A stretch of DNA of 13,037 nucleotides from CAYLKS01 sp964384205 [NCBI: uncultured bacterium] (GTDB lineage: Bacteria; JAGOEH01): contig CAYLKS010000023.1 of the NCBI GenBank assembly GCA_964384205.1, positions 1 through 13,037 of the forward strand, given 5' to 3'. A model generated the notes under the pieces. It was not told the DNA's origin. It was given only the letters and a program-made list of their open reading frames with translations, and ran no database searches. Position numbers and translations under genes: made by a program. Positions 1 through 9,079 of the stretch are shown one piece after another; the first letter of the stretch is position 1, and each line of letters starts with the position of its first letter.

Positions 1-150
1 ATAACAATATATTATATGCCTACTCCTCCTACCCCATCCCACATAAAAAAAATTCGGTATTGTCAAAAAATCTGTGTCTGGAAATTGTTTATAATTTACA
101 AAAGGAGAATTTTTATTTATGTAAATATATAAGATAAAAATTTTTCTTAA
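1..150. other. left-edge non-coding stretch with C-rich patch
   Basis: This is the 3' flank of the antiporter gene, and no gene is supported in it. Positions 19-42 are a pyrimidine-rich, C-rich run (read on the minus strand it holds GGGGTAGGAGGAG) that stands out from the AT-rich surroundings. Frame 1 of the plus strand is open from the edge to about 132, but its composition is not convincing as protein. A purine-rich AAAGGAG at about 101-107 is followed by ATG-TAA at 119-124, so it starts nothing. No GC stem followed by a T-run is visible behind the antiporter stop. Confidence 0.5.
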
Positions 151-1758
151 CTAAGATAACAATGATTTCTTTTTCAATATCTGACGAATTTGCTCTGCTG
201 TTATAATACCAATAATTTTATTATTATTATCAACTACTGGTAAAAGAGGCAATCCAGAATTTTTCATAAAAGAATATGCTGTTCGCAAATTATCATCTGG
301 CCTCAATTTATATATGACTGGTAAAACAATATCCATCGCAATTACTAAATTAGGCGCAACATCTTCATAAAGCAATGGTTTAAGAGTAGTTAAATCAAAT
401 TGTCCTATTAATTCTTGCTTATCATTAACTACAAAATAAATATCATAGGGAGAAGTTTTTATTGTTTTAAAAATATTTTCTAAATCATAGTTATGAGGTA
501 TTACAGTGGCATTTTTTATTACCACTTGATTCACTGAAATGTGCTCTAATATTTCTTGATCTGAAATTCTCCTATTAATTTCTTTAGCTTTGGAAATCGC
601 AAATTTAACAGAAGGTGGCCCTATAATCTGTACAATAAAAGTAGTCAAAGTGACAATATTTAAAATTGAGAGGCCAAGTTCTGGAAGTTCATTATATGAA
701 GATATTGCGAGACCGATTGTTACCCCTGCTTGTGATAATAAACAAAAACCCAAGTATCTGGCTATTTTATCAGGAGAATGAGTAATTTTTGCTCCGATAT
801 ATGAACCTAAAAATTTACCAAAAGTTCTACCGAATAGATATAATAAAGAAGCAATTATTAACCATATCGTAATATTATTAAGATGCAATCGTGCTCCTGC
901 TAATACAAAAAATAGCAAAAATATTGGAGGATAAAATTGTTTAATCAGATCAAAAATTTTTTTTGAATAATAAGGAGCAATATTTACAAATGTAAAACCA
1001 AAAAACATTTCAGCTAATATCAAATCAGTACCAAATTTTAAAGACATTGCAATAATCAAGATATTTAACCCAAGTATGAAGCTTAAAAGTAGATCTTTAT
1101 CTCTTTTATATTTTTCAGTATATTTGAGAATATATTTTAAAAACAGAGCTAAAGAAGCCCCCATCATTGCAGCAATTAATATTTCTATAGAAGGCTTGCC
1201 TATTATATTAAAAATAGATAATGATTTATGTTTTATTATAGTTTTAGCAATAGAATTGGAGAAACTATATAAAAATAAAGCAAGAGCATCATCTAAAGCC
1301 ACTATTGTAAAAACCATTGTTGTAAGTTCTCCTGCTGCTTTATATTCCCATAATACATCAACAGTAGCAGCTGGTGCGGTTGCAGAAGCAAGAGAACCTA
1401 ATATTATTGATAAGGCAATATTTTTTGTAAATATATAGGTCAATAAAGTCACAAAAATAAAAGCAAAAATTCCTTCAAGCAGAAGAATTACTATTATACT
1501 ACGACCATATTTTCTAAAAATAGATAATTTGAGTTCACCACCGACTAAAAAACCAATAAACCCGAGAGCAACATAATTAATAGGTCGAAACTCATTAATG
1601 ATATTTTGATCCAAAATATTAAGAAAAGAAGTGCCAAGAATAAGTCCAATTATAATATATCCAACTACCTGAGGAATTTTAAGATTTTTGAAAAATCTGG
1701 CACTCAATACTCCAAAGATTAATGACAGAGCGATGATAAAAAAATTTATTATAACCAT
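151..1758 (-). CDS. cation:proton antiporter (CPA2/KefB-like) with C-terminal CBS pair
   Basis: A 535-residue inner-membrane monovalent cation/proton exchanger. Residues 1-385 are a series of hydrophobic helices with features of the Na+/H+ exchanger fold: an early GYIIIGLILG segment (33-42), an unwound-helix-like ATAPAATVD (126-134) and a paired-aspartate site ALDDALAL (D156/D157). A double Asp is the hallmark of electrogenic CPA2 members. Residues about 408-530 form two CBS motifs (PYDIYFVVNDKQELIG and GLPLLPVVDNNNKIIGIIT). In transporters CBS pairs usually bind adenine nucleotides or sense ionic strength. There is no TrkA/RCK domain, unlike KefB/KefC proper. The ATG lies 5 bp after the cyuA stop with only a weak Shine-Dalgarno, so translation is probably coupled to cyuA. 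The family is clear from sequence; the ion (Na+ or K+) cannot be read. Confidence 0.88.
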   Translation of the reverse strand: MVIINFFIIALSLIFGVLSARFFKNLKIPQVVGYIIIGLILGTSFLNILDQNIINEFRPINYVALGFIGFLVGGELKLSIFRKYGRSIIVILLLEGIFAFIFVTLLTYIFTKNIALSIILGSLASATAPAATVDVLWEYKAAGELTTMVFTIVALDDALALFLYSFSNSIAKTIIKHKSLSIFNIIGKPSIEILIAAMMGASLALFLKYILKYTEKYKRDKDLLLSFILGLNILIIAMSLKFGTDLILAEMFFGFTFVNIAPYYSKKIFDLIKQFYPPIFLLFFVLAGARLHLNNITIWLIIASLLYLFGRTFGKFLGSYIGAKITHSPDKIARYLGFCLLSQAGVTIGLAISSYNELPELGLSILNIVTLTTFIVQIIGPPSVKFAISKAKEINRRISDQEILEHISVNQVVIKNATVIPHNYDLENIFKTIKTSPYDIYFVVNDKQELIGQFDLTTLKPLLYEDVAPNLVIAMDIVLPVIYKLRPDDNLRTAYSFMKNSGLPLLPVVDNNNKIIGIITAEQIRQILKKKSLLS

Positions 1759-1763
1759 ATTTT

Positions 1764-3092
1764 TTAAATTTCTTCGAAATGTTTTTTTATCATTATATCC
1801 AAAATTGTTCTATCAGTTTCTATCATTCCCTGAGTACTTAATCTCCCGACATTTTTCATGGTTTGTTCAGGAGTTTTTCCTATTATTCCATCAGTTGATT
1901 TTACATCTATCCCATGCAGTGCAAATAATGCAGAATTAACTGCAGAACCAGCAGCAGTTGATAATTTAAAAGCACAGCTTGCTTTTGCTCCATCACAAAT
2001 CACACCTGCAAGATCTTCAATTAAATTTTTGATTGCATTAGCAATATGTTTTAAATTTCCACCCATTAAATAAGTAATTCCTGCGGTTGCACCTGCTCCA
2101 GCTGCAATAGAACAACCGCATACTGCTGACAATCTTCCTGTAAATGCTTTAATATATGCTGTTATTACATGGCTTAATGCTATAGACTTCAATACTGTTT
2201 TTTCAGAATTACAATTAATATAATCTTTTACAGCCCATATAGGTAAAATTGCTGTTAATCCATGATTACCACTTCCAGCAGAACTCATTGCTGGCAATTT
2301 CACTCCAGACATTCGCGCATCTGCAGCTGCTGATGTTATTATTTTCGCATGCAATACCATATCTTTTTTTAATAATCTTTCTTTTACAAGACGTTCCAAT
2401 GTTGAACCAACTCCCAATCCCGGTCCATGTATTAATCCATATTCAGACAATTTTAAATTATATTCTACTCCCTCTTTTAAAAATTGATAATCTTCATCAT
2501 CTAATTCGTCTAATAATTTTATCAATTCTTCTAATTCTCTTTCTTTCAGCCATTCCTCTAATTCTGATAATGGCGAAGAATCTTTATTATCTGCTTTTCT
2601 TTCTGTTATTAATTCATTTTTAACTTCTTCACCATTTAATTTCATGCTAACAATATTATCATGTAATTCCTCTATAATTGCTTCGGCTATTTCATTGTTA
2701 TTTGTCTCTATCCTGGTATGAATATGGATTTTCCCCACTTTATCATATAAAGAAACCGTGACTTTTTTATCATTTACAAATTTTTTTGCTATATTAAGTA
2801 TATCATCATCTATAGGATTTAATACTTCCAGCTTCAAAGTAGGATCGCCGCCAAATGCACCAAGTGCAGCCGCAAGGTCCAAACCAGAATTGCCCTTTGC
2901 TCCAGGAATTGACACAGCAAGCCCATTCTTATAGATATTAGGATCTACTGTTATATCTATTTTTTCTATACTGTTTTTATCTTTTATTAAAGACGCTGCT
3001 GCTGCCGATGCTAAAGCTATTGCCGTTGGTTCAGTACAACCCAGAGCTGGCGCTACTTCCAATTTTAACAAATCTTTAATTTTATATGACAT
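1764..3092 (-). CDS. cyuA: L-cysteine desulfidase, UPF0597/CyuA family
   Basis: A 442-residue cytoplasmic enzyme of the serine dehydratase alpha-like family. Its best studied members convert L-cysteine to pyruvate, ammonia and sulfide using an oxygen-labile [4Fe-4S] cluster and no PLP. LGCTEP near the N-terminus carries C19, the position of the proposed catalytic base. C325/C327 (VCGCS), C366 and C373 (ICDGAKASC) are the expected cluster ligands; the 7-residue spacing of the last two matches the characterised archaeal enzyme. Glycine/alanine-rich loops (SSAGSGNHG, AAGAGATAG) are typical of the family. A charged Glu/Lys-rich segment at about 174-205 is probably a helical linker. The start is set by AAAGGAGG four bases before ATG. 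The usual cysteine permease partner is not adjacent; an antiporter follows at 5 bp. Serine dehydration is the alternative activity. Confidence 0.88.
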   Translation of the reverse strand: MSYKIKDLLKLEVAPALGCTEPTAIALASAAAASLIKDKNSIEKIDITVDPNIYKNGLAVSIPGAKGNSGLDLAAALGAFGGDPTLKLEVLNPIDDDILNIAKKFVNDKKVTVSLYDKVGKIHIHTRIETNNNEIAEAIIEELHDNIVSMKLNGEEVKNELITERKADNKDSSPLSELEEWLKERELEELIKLLDELDDEDYQFLKEGVEYNLKLSEYGLIHGPGLGVGSTLERLVKERLLKKDMVLHAKIITSAAADARMSGVKLPAMSSAGSGNHGLTAILPIWAVKDYINCNSEKTVLKSIALSHVITAYIKAFTGRLSAVCGCSIAAGAGATAGITYLMGGNLKHIANAIKNLIEDLAGVICDGAKASCAFKLSTAAGSAVNSALFALHGIDVKSTDGIIGKTPEQTMKNVGRLSTQGMIETDRTILDIMIKKHFEEI

Positions 3093-3096
3093 TTTT

Positions 3097-3104
3097 CCTC
3101 CTTT
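3097..3104 (-). promoter_or_regulatory. strong ribosome binding site of cyuA
   Basis: On the minus strand AAAGGAGG sits four A bases before the ATG at 3092. It is one of the two strongest Shine-Dalgarno sequences in the window and fits a gene translated independently of the upstream cistrons. Confidence 0.8.
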
Positions 3105-3136
3105 CTTATCTAATATTAATATCTTTATTTAATAAA

Positions 3137-3172
3137 ATGCAATATTATAACAGCTAAAAATAGTTTTTAAAA
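3137..3172 (-). promoter_or_regulatory. extended -10 promoter of cyuA-antiporter sub-operon
   Basis: In the 85-bp gap upstream of cyuA the minus strand reads TGTTATAAT (3152-3144), a perfect extended -10 element (TG-N-TATAAT). At 17 bp spacing the -35 position (3172-3167) is TTTTAA, a poor match, which is tolerable with an extended -10. Transcription would begin near 3137 and leave a leader of about 45 nt. This would let cysteine desulfidase and antiporter be expressed without the upstream sugar/sensor genes. The call rests on consensus match only. Confidence 0.5.
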
Positions 3173-3177
3173 AAAAA

Positions 3178-4806
3178 TTAATAAAATTGAATTTCATCAA
3201 TTAATAGCCAGACTTTTTCACCTGCATTTTTATGGTATTGTGGTAAAAAGCCTCTATTTATAGCTTTAACTATTACACTCTTATATTTAAATTTTGAATT
3301 GGTCTCAAGGGAAATAGTATATATTTGATTTTTTTTGTAAACTTCATTTTGAGGAATAGTGTATTTTAAAACTCTCTTATATCTTCTACCATCATAGGAA
3401 CCATAAATTTCTATTTTTGTTGGTAAGTATATCAAATTGGTAGTATCTTGAAGAAAATTTAATTTTATAATATTGATTTTTTTTCTTTTTGTAAATTCTA
3501 TTTTTACATGCAAATCTTGTTTACAAAAAGCTAACCATGCAGAATTTTTATAGTTAAATTCAGCCTTTACTCCATCAAACAAAGATAAAGGATTTGTATT
3601 AATAAAATTTGTATCAGGATTATATTTTAATATTATATCTTTTATACCTTTAATTCTCTTATATTTAAAAACTGCAACTTCACTTATTAAATTTTGTTTG
3701 GTACAGATTGCTTTTACAGTTGCTGATTCTGTTAATCTAAGTGGGCGTTTGTATATTTTTGAACTTAAAGAGGGAACGCTGCCATCTAAAGTATAGTGTA
3801 TTGTTGCTCCTTTTAGATAAGATGATATTTTAAGAGATATAGGAGTTAAATACAAACCATTTTTATGAGATATAGCTGGTTTCGGTAGATATTGCCCCTT
3901 ATACTTATAATTATTTTTATTAATTTTAAAAGCCTGAAATATAGGTTTACCATATATATAATCTGGTATAGAGTAATTAAACATATATAAAACAGTTGCT
4001 GCATAATCAATAGTATTTATAGGGTTAGGCAAAATCTTATTCTGTATTATACCAGCTCCTGAAATAATAAAAATCGAATTAATATTGTAATTTATAATAT
4101 TGGATAAAGTATTAATTTTTTCACCATGGGTCGAAAGTATAATAATATTTGTAGAAGGGATTAATCCTTTAATTTTTAAAAAATTATATAATTCCCCTAT
4201 TTTATTATCAATAAATTCTATTCGTTTAATATATTCTTTAGACCCCCAGCCATATTTAATTCCAATTTTATTTAATGTTTTTGTATGTAGCAGGAGATAA
4301 TTTATTTTTTTTGAAGAAATTAATTCTTTCAATTTATTAATAGATTCTGATAAACTATCACTGAAATATTTATATTTTATTGTCGAAGTATTAAAAAAAT
4401 GTTCAAGTTCTTTTCTATCGTATATAAAAGCAGTTTCTAATCCTGGATTTTTCTGCTTTATTGAATAAAAAATAGATGGATAAAAGCCATTATCAATTGT
4501 GATTTGAGGAGGTAAATTTTGCAGTGGTCTACCTGAAATTATTCCATTTTGATTCGGATATGCTCCTGTAATAATTGACATTAAGTTTGAATAAGGATTA
4601 TCTGGAATACAACCCCGGGTATTTAAAGAAATAGCACCGTTTTTAATTAATAAATCCATATTAGGTGTTTTAGCAAATTGAAACTCATCTATCGATAACC
4701 CCTCTATTATTACTGTAATAATAAGCTTACTTCTTTGGGGATATTTTTGTATATTACATGATATCATCAGAATCATTAAAAGTAATATAATATATTTTTT
4801 TATCAT
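3178..4806 (-). CDS. lipoprotein with degenerate alkaline phosphatase/NPP-like domain, chitobiase-C-like and discoidin-like domains
   Basis: A 542-residue predicted lipoprotein: the N-terminus is a hydrophobic signal ending LMISC with C17 as lipidation site. Residues about 27-292 have the frame of the type I phosphodiesterase/nucleotide pyrophosphatase (alkaline phosphatase superfamily) fold: TPNMDLLIKNGA, a TGAYPNQNGI block, LSTHGE in place of SDHGM, and the closing NTIDYAATVLYMFNYSIP block. By my alignment most metal ligands and the nucleophile are changed: Asp to E35, Thr to P71, the D/H pair to N179/I183, and the SDH Asp to T226, with H227 kept. It is therefore likely a pseudoenzyme or a binding protein. 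Residues about 315-383 resemble the chitobiase/hexosaminidase C-terminal domain (ATIHYTLDGSVPS), and 395-542 look like an F5/8 type C carbohydrate-binding sandwich. ATG follows an AAGGGG-type Shine-Dalgarno, 28 bp after the kinase stop. Confidence 0.75.
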   Translation of the reverse strand: MIKKYIILLLMILMISCNIQKYPQRSKLIITVIIEGLSIDEFQFAKTPNMDLLIKNGAISLNTRGCIPDNPYSNLMSIITGAYPNQNGIISGRPLQNLPPQITIDNGFYPSIFYSIKQKNPGLETAFIYDRKELEHFFNTSTIKYKYFSDSLSESINKLKELISSKKINYLLLHTKTLNKIGIKYGWGSKEYIKRIEFIDNKIGELYNFLKIKGLIPSTNIIILSTHGEKINTLSNIINYNINSIFIISGAGIIQNKILPNPINTIDYAATVLYMFNYSIPDYIYGKPIFQAFKINKNNYKYKGQYLPKPAISHKNGLYLTPISLKISSYLKGATIHYTLDGSVPSLSSKIYKRPLRLTESATVKAICTKQNLISEVAVFKYKRIKGIKDIILKYNPDTNFINTNPLSLFDGVKAEFNYKNSAWLAFCKQDLHVKIEFTKRKKINIIKLNFLQDTTNLIYLPTKIEIYGSYDGRRYKRVLKYTIPQNEVYKKNQIYTISLETNSKFKYKSVIVKAINRGFLPQYHKNAGEKVWLLIDEIQFY

Positions 4807-4834
4807 ACTTTTACACCCCCCTTACTAAAACAAG

Positions 4835-7800
4835 CTAAGTTAGCAAATTTAACTTTTTAAATAACTGAATAACTTCTTTAAAATTGAAAGGTTTTTTAAG
4901 CCTTGCATTAAAACCATATTTTTTATATTCTGACATTATAGGTCCATCTGCATATCCACTCGATACAATAATTATTATATTTTTATCTATTTTTCTAAAT
5001 TCTTTTATTGCATCCTGACCACCCATACCACCTGGTACCGTGAGGTCCATTATAATACATTTTATTTCCCTATCTTGTTTTAGATTTTTTTTATATACTT
5101 CTAAAGCTTGCTCTCCATCATAGGTGACTATAGTATCGAATCCCAAAAAACCTAATATTTCTTTATACATCTCGCATATAATTTCTTCATCATCCATAAC
5201 TAATATGGTCCCTTCTCCAGAATTTTTATATTTCCCAATGTCAAATTCTTGTTCTTTCTCAATTTCTTCTACTTTTTTTAAAACTGGCAAATAAATAAAA
5301 AAAGTAGTTCCCTTGCCTACTTGTGATTCTACTTTAATAAAACCATTGTGCTTTTTAATAATAGAATCAACTGTTGCAAGCCCCAATCCACTTCCTCCTT
5401 TTTTTGTTGTAAAAAATGGATCAAATATATGAGAAAGAATCTCTTGAGGGATTCCTTTACCATTATCTTTAAATTCTATTTCAATTAAATCGGTTTCTTT
5501 TATAGGAATTTCACCATTATTTTTATACTTTTTAATTTTAACCTCTATTACTCCATTTTTATCAATCGCCTGTATTGCATTAACTGTTAAATTCTGAAAA
5601 ACTTGAGATATCTGCCCTACATCTATATACATAAGTGGCAAATTCTCATCAGAGGAAATATTTAGTTTAATATTACTGCCACTCAGTGTAAAAATCAAAA
5701 CTTCTTTAATTATTTTAGAAATATCCACAGAATCTTTTATTAAAATATCTCCCTTCGAAAATGTAAGTAGCTGATTTGTCAATAAGCTTGCCCTATTAAC
5801 AACACTTTCTATATTTTCTATCTGTTTTAAAATATCAAAAGGAGGGTTTAGCAATTTAGTTTTAATTAAAGATAGATTCCCTATTATTGCTGTAAGAAAA
5901 TTATTGAAGTCATGGGCTATACCACCAGCAAGAATGCCTATAGTTTCTAATTTTTGTTTTTTTATTATTTCTTCTTCATACTTTTTTTGATATGTGATAT
6001 CATCAAATGCTATTACGGCACCAGTAATTTTATTTGAATCTGTGATTATAGGAGATATAGAATATACAATGTGTATATCCTTATTATCATTCCTGACAAG
6101 TATTCCTGTTCCTTTTAAAGTTGCTCTTATATTTTCTGAAAGTACTTTTTTTAAAGGATATATAAATTCATTTTCATCTCTTTTTAATTTAAATATTTCT
6201 GCCAGGTTTATTCGTTTTATATAAGAAGAATCAATACTTAATAATTTTTGAGCATTCGAATTTATAAACATAATATTACCATTTTTATTAACCGCTATCA
6301 CACCATCTGCTATTGTTGTTAATGTAACCTGCAGAAGTTCCTTTTCATTTTTTATCTCATTATACGCTTTTTTGAGTTCTGTAATATCGGTTACTGCAAC
6401 TATTAGACTTACTTCTTCTGCCATTTTTAATTGTTTTATTATAAGACGTAACCATTTCTTTGTACCATTTTTATCAATAGCTGGCACTTCTAAAATAGAT
6501 ATAGGTATTTCATTTTTTATTATTCTTTTAATTTCATTAAAAATTAATTTCCTGATAGGTTTATAGAAAAATTTTCTGAAAGTTCGCTGCAATAATTCTT
6601 CTTTTTTATATCCTGTTAATTTTTCTACAGCATCATTAACAAAAATTATTTTTTTATTTTTAAAAATAAAAGTTGCTACAGGATTTATTTGAGAAAACAA
6701 TTTAAATTTTTCTTCACTCTCTTTTAATTCTTTTGTCCGTTTTTCGACCTCTTCTTCGAGAGATTTTTTATATTTTCTATCTTGGCGTCTTTTTATTGAC
6801 ATATAAGCAATGGAAAGAATAATTATTACTAAAATAGTAAAATAAAATTTTTCCTGCTTATAAATTTTTATGGAAACTTTAAAATTTATAGTATTATTAT
6901 AATCCTTCCAATTTATATTATCTATTGTTGACTGCAAATATAATTGATAATTTCCAATTGGCAAATATGTTAAAACAAATTCTCTTTGTTTATTTAGGTA
7001 TATCCAATTAGAAGTTAAATTTCCTATTTTATATCTAAATCTTACTAATTCCGGAAATTTAAAAAATATTTGATTAAACTTTATATAAATTAAATTTTTA
7101 GTATCAGTTAATATTATATTTTTTTTAAAAGGCATCAGATTATTATCTATTTTAATTTCATTAACAATGAGCTTATTTTTAAGCTCAAATTCTTTCATTA
7201 TGTTTGTATTAAGCCTTACAATTCCCTCAACAGTACCAAAATATATATTATCACTATCAATTTCTACAGCACCTTCATTACATTCAGAGATATTAAATCC
7301 ATTTGAATAGCAAAAATCAAATCTCTGTTCATTGAAAATATTATATGCAATTATACCTTTGTTAGTAGCTAACCATAACAATGAATCTTTAGTAAATGCT
7401 GTAAAAATGGATAACCCTTTTCCACTAATTTTATTTGATAGATCAAGAAATTTACCATGACATTTTTTAAATACTTTACCATTTACTCCTATTGCCCATA
7501 AATACCCCTGGGAATCTTTTATTATTTTTGAGATTGTATATTTATGCAAAGAAGAATCAATATTAAGTAGCTTTAATGAATCTGGAGAAAAATATTCATA
7601 AGTATATATTTTATTATTATGGTCAATTATATATATACTATCATTAATATTAGAAATTCCAGTAATTTTATTAATATTAATGTCCTTATTTATATTTTTA
7701 AATTTCTGTGTCTGTAAATCAAAAATAATTAATTCTCCAGTTGCAAATTTTATCCATAATTTGCTATCAACAACTATTGAACCCACAGCATATTTCCTAT

Positions 7801-9079
7801 TATAGGATAAAGTAGTATTATAAAATTTATTATTTGCTTTATTATAGTATATTAGCCTGTCCGAAAAAACCATCCAGATTTTATCTTCCTGTTTATGAAA
7901 AAAAACAGCCTGATATACTTCCTTATTTAAGATTTTTGTAAAAGTATTATAACTATTGTTATTTAAATCATATTTTATTATAGAACGTTCTGTTCCTACC
8001 CAGAGAGTATTTTTATCTTTCAATATTGCCCAGATGCTATTATCTTTAGGATGCTCAAATTTATAATAAAATATATTAAACGTTCTAATTTGATATATCC
8101 CCTTAGAATCAGTTAAAATCCATACATTATTTTCATTATCTACTAATATATCAGTTATAGTTGCATATTGTAAAGGAAGCCCTTTTTGATTTATAAAATT
8201 ATATATTATTCTGTAATTATTGTTTAAATCAATATATGATAGTCCTTCTTTAACATATATTACCCATATTCTCTGGTTTGTTGAATCCCAGTAGACATTA
8301 TAAATATCATTAAATAATAGCCCATCTTTTTTTGTTATATGCTTTTTAGTTTTATTTTTTAAATTATATATATACAATCCACCATAATAAGTTTTTATTA
8401 ATATTTGAGTTTGGTTAAGTTGTATAATATTATCTATATAAATAGATTTATTTTTTGATAAAACAATGCTATCAATAATAGCAAATTTTTCATCTTCTCT
8501 TTTTAAAATAAGAATAGATTTCTCTCCACCAGCCCAATATACAGAATCTTGTAGCAGCGAAATAGAGTATACATTTTTCTTATAGTTTTTTATATTGATT
8601 TTTTTTATAGTATCATCTTTTATATAAAAAAGTTCATAAGAATAATTTCTTAACCATATTTCCCCATTAGATAATTGAAATATTTTACCAATGTCATTAC
8701 GAGATTTCTCAGAGCTTAAATATTTCTGAGATAAAGTAAAAACTTTAACTGAATTATCTTTTTTATTTAAAAAACTTATTTTGCCATTCCTATGTCCAAA
8801 CCATAAATTTCCATTAAAATCTTTATAAATATAGTAGGTGGCATTCTCAGCAATTCCGTTATCTATGGTAATATCCTGAAAATTCACTCCATCAAATTTT
8901 GATACACCACCTAAAGTGGCGAAATAAATAAAACCAGAATCATCCTGAACAGCAGAATAAATCTGCATTGCTAATAAACCATCTCTTACTGTTATATGCT
9001 TTATATCAAATTGTTGAGATAACCCTATCTGGTATAAAAAAAATAATAAAAAGATTACAAATAATTTAAAATTTTTCAT
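4835..9079 (-). CDS. hybrid sensor histidine kinase: double beta-propeller ectodomain, PAS-PAS, HisKA, HATPase, receiver
   Basis: A membrane sensor of 1414 residues counted from the ATG at 9079, which opens a signal peptide (KLFVIFLLFFLY, cleavage near LSQ). A TTG 14 codons upstream is possible but has no ribosome site and would spoil the signal. Residues about 25-630 contain 14 blades of the reg_prop type (for example NGNLWFGHRNGKISF, NTLWVGTERSIIKYD), as expected for two seven-bladed propellers. A Y_Y_Y-like domain (about 640-735), one membrane helix (about 745-762) and a coiled coil follow. Next come PAS1 (about 795-900), PAS2 (about 912-1030), HisKA with H1056 (GGIAHDFNN), a HATPase with N1167, DNGKGI and GSGLGL, and a receiver with phospho-acceptor D1345 (IIMDLTVPGG) and K1396. 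The ectodomain resembles carbohydrate-sensing HTCS proteins of Bacteroidota, but there is no AraC-type output, so the receiver must relay to an unseen partner. It lies 45 bp behind the GH130 gene. The ligand is unknown. Confidence 0.92.
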   Translation of the reverse strand: MKNFKLFVIFLLFFLYQIGLSQQFDIKHITVRDGLLAMQIYSAVQDDSGFIYFATLGGVSKFDGVNFQDITIDNGIAENATYYIYKDFNGNLWFGHRNGKISFLNKKDNSVKVFTLSQKYLSSEKSRNDIGKIFQLSNGEIWLRNYSYELFYIKDDTIKKINIKNYKKNVYSISLLQDSVYWAGGEKSILILKREDEKFAIIDSIVLSKNKSIYIDNIIQLNQTQILIKTYYGGLYIYNLKNKTKKHITKKDGLLFNDIYNVYWDSTNQRIWVIYVKEGLSYIDLNNNYRIIYNFINQKGLPLQYATITDILVDNENNVWILTDSKGIYQIRTFNIFYYKFEHPKDNSIWAILKDKNTLWVGTERSIIKYDLNNNSYNTFTKILNKEVYQAVFFHKQEDKIWMVFSDRLIYYNKANNKFYNTTLSYNRKYAVGSIVVDSKLWIKFATGELIIFDLQTQKFKNINKDININKITGISNINDSIYIIDHNNKIYTYEYFSPDSLKLLNIDSSLHKYTISKIIKDSQGYLWAIGVNGKVFKKCHGKFLDLSNKISGKGLSIFTAFTKDSLLWLATNKGIIAYNIFNEQRFDFCYSNGFNISECNEGAVEIDSDNIYFGTVEGIVRLNTNIMKEFELKNKLIVNEIKIDNNLMPFKKNIILTDTKNLIYIKFNQIFFKFPELVRFRYKIGNLTSNWIYLNKQREFVLTYLPIGNYQLYLQSTIDNINWKDYNNTINFKVSIKIYKQEKFYFTILVIIILSIAYMSIKRRQDRKYKKSLEEEVEKRTKELKESEEKFKLFSQINPVATFIFKNKKIIFVNDAVEKLTGYKKEELLQRTFRKFFYKPIRKLIFNEIKRIIKNEIPISILEVPAIDKNGTKKWLRLIIKQLKMAEEVSLIVAVTDITELKKAYNEIKNEKELLQVTLTTIADGVIAVNKNGNIMFINSNAQKLLSIDSSYIKRINLAEIFKLKRDENEFIYPLKKVLSENIRATLKGTGILVRNDNKDIHIVYSISPIITDSNKITGAVIAFDDITYQKKYEEEIIKKQKLETIGILAGGIAHDFNNFLTAIIGNLSLIKTKLLNPPFDILKQIENIESVVNRASLLTNQLLTFSKGDILIKDSVDISKIIKEVLIFTLSGSNIKLNISSDENLPLMYIDVGQISQVFQNLTVNAIQAIDKNGVIEVKIKKYKNNGEIPIKETDLIEIEFKDNGKGIPQEILSHIFDPFFTTKKGGSGLGLATVDSIIKKHNGFIKVESQVGKGTTFFIYLPVLKKVEEIEKEQEFDIGKYKNSGEGTILVMDDEEIICEMYKEILGFLGFDTIVTYDGEQALEVYKKNLKQDREIKCIIMDLTVPGGMGGQDAIKEFRKIDKNIIIIVSSGYADGPIMSEYKKYGFNARLKKPFNFKEVIQLFKKLNLLT

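Noticed and set aside
101-124. Gene start after AAAGGAG near the left edge
   Set aside because: The ATG that follows at 119 is immediately succeeded by TAA.
131-148. Terminator behind the antiporter gene (AAGATAAAAATTTTTCTT)
   Set aside because: It is an A/T-only imperfect palindrome with no loop and no G-C pairs to stabilise it beyond the ends.
1076-1438. Plus-strand open frame of 120 codons inside the antiporter gene
   Set aside because: It is antisense to a well-supported membrane protein, has no ribosome site and no recognisable domain. The same holds for the open frames at 590-781, 1688-1939, 1858-2073, 2249-2623, 4100-4300, 5994-6224, 6372-6566 and the minus-strand 9484-9735.
4834-4844. 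Palindrome GCTAAGTTAGC overlapping the kinase stop
   Set aside because: The loop would be a single base, there is no T-run behind it, and the next gene starts 28 bp on. It is unlikely to act as a terminator.
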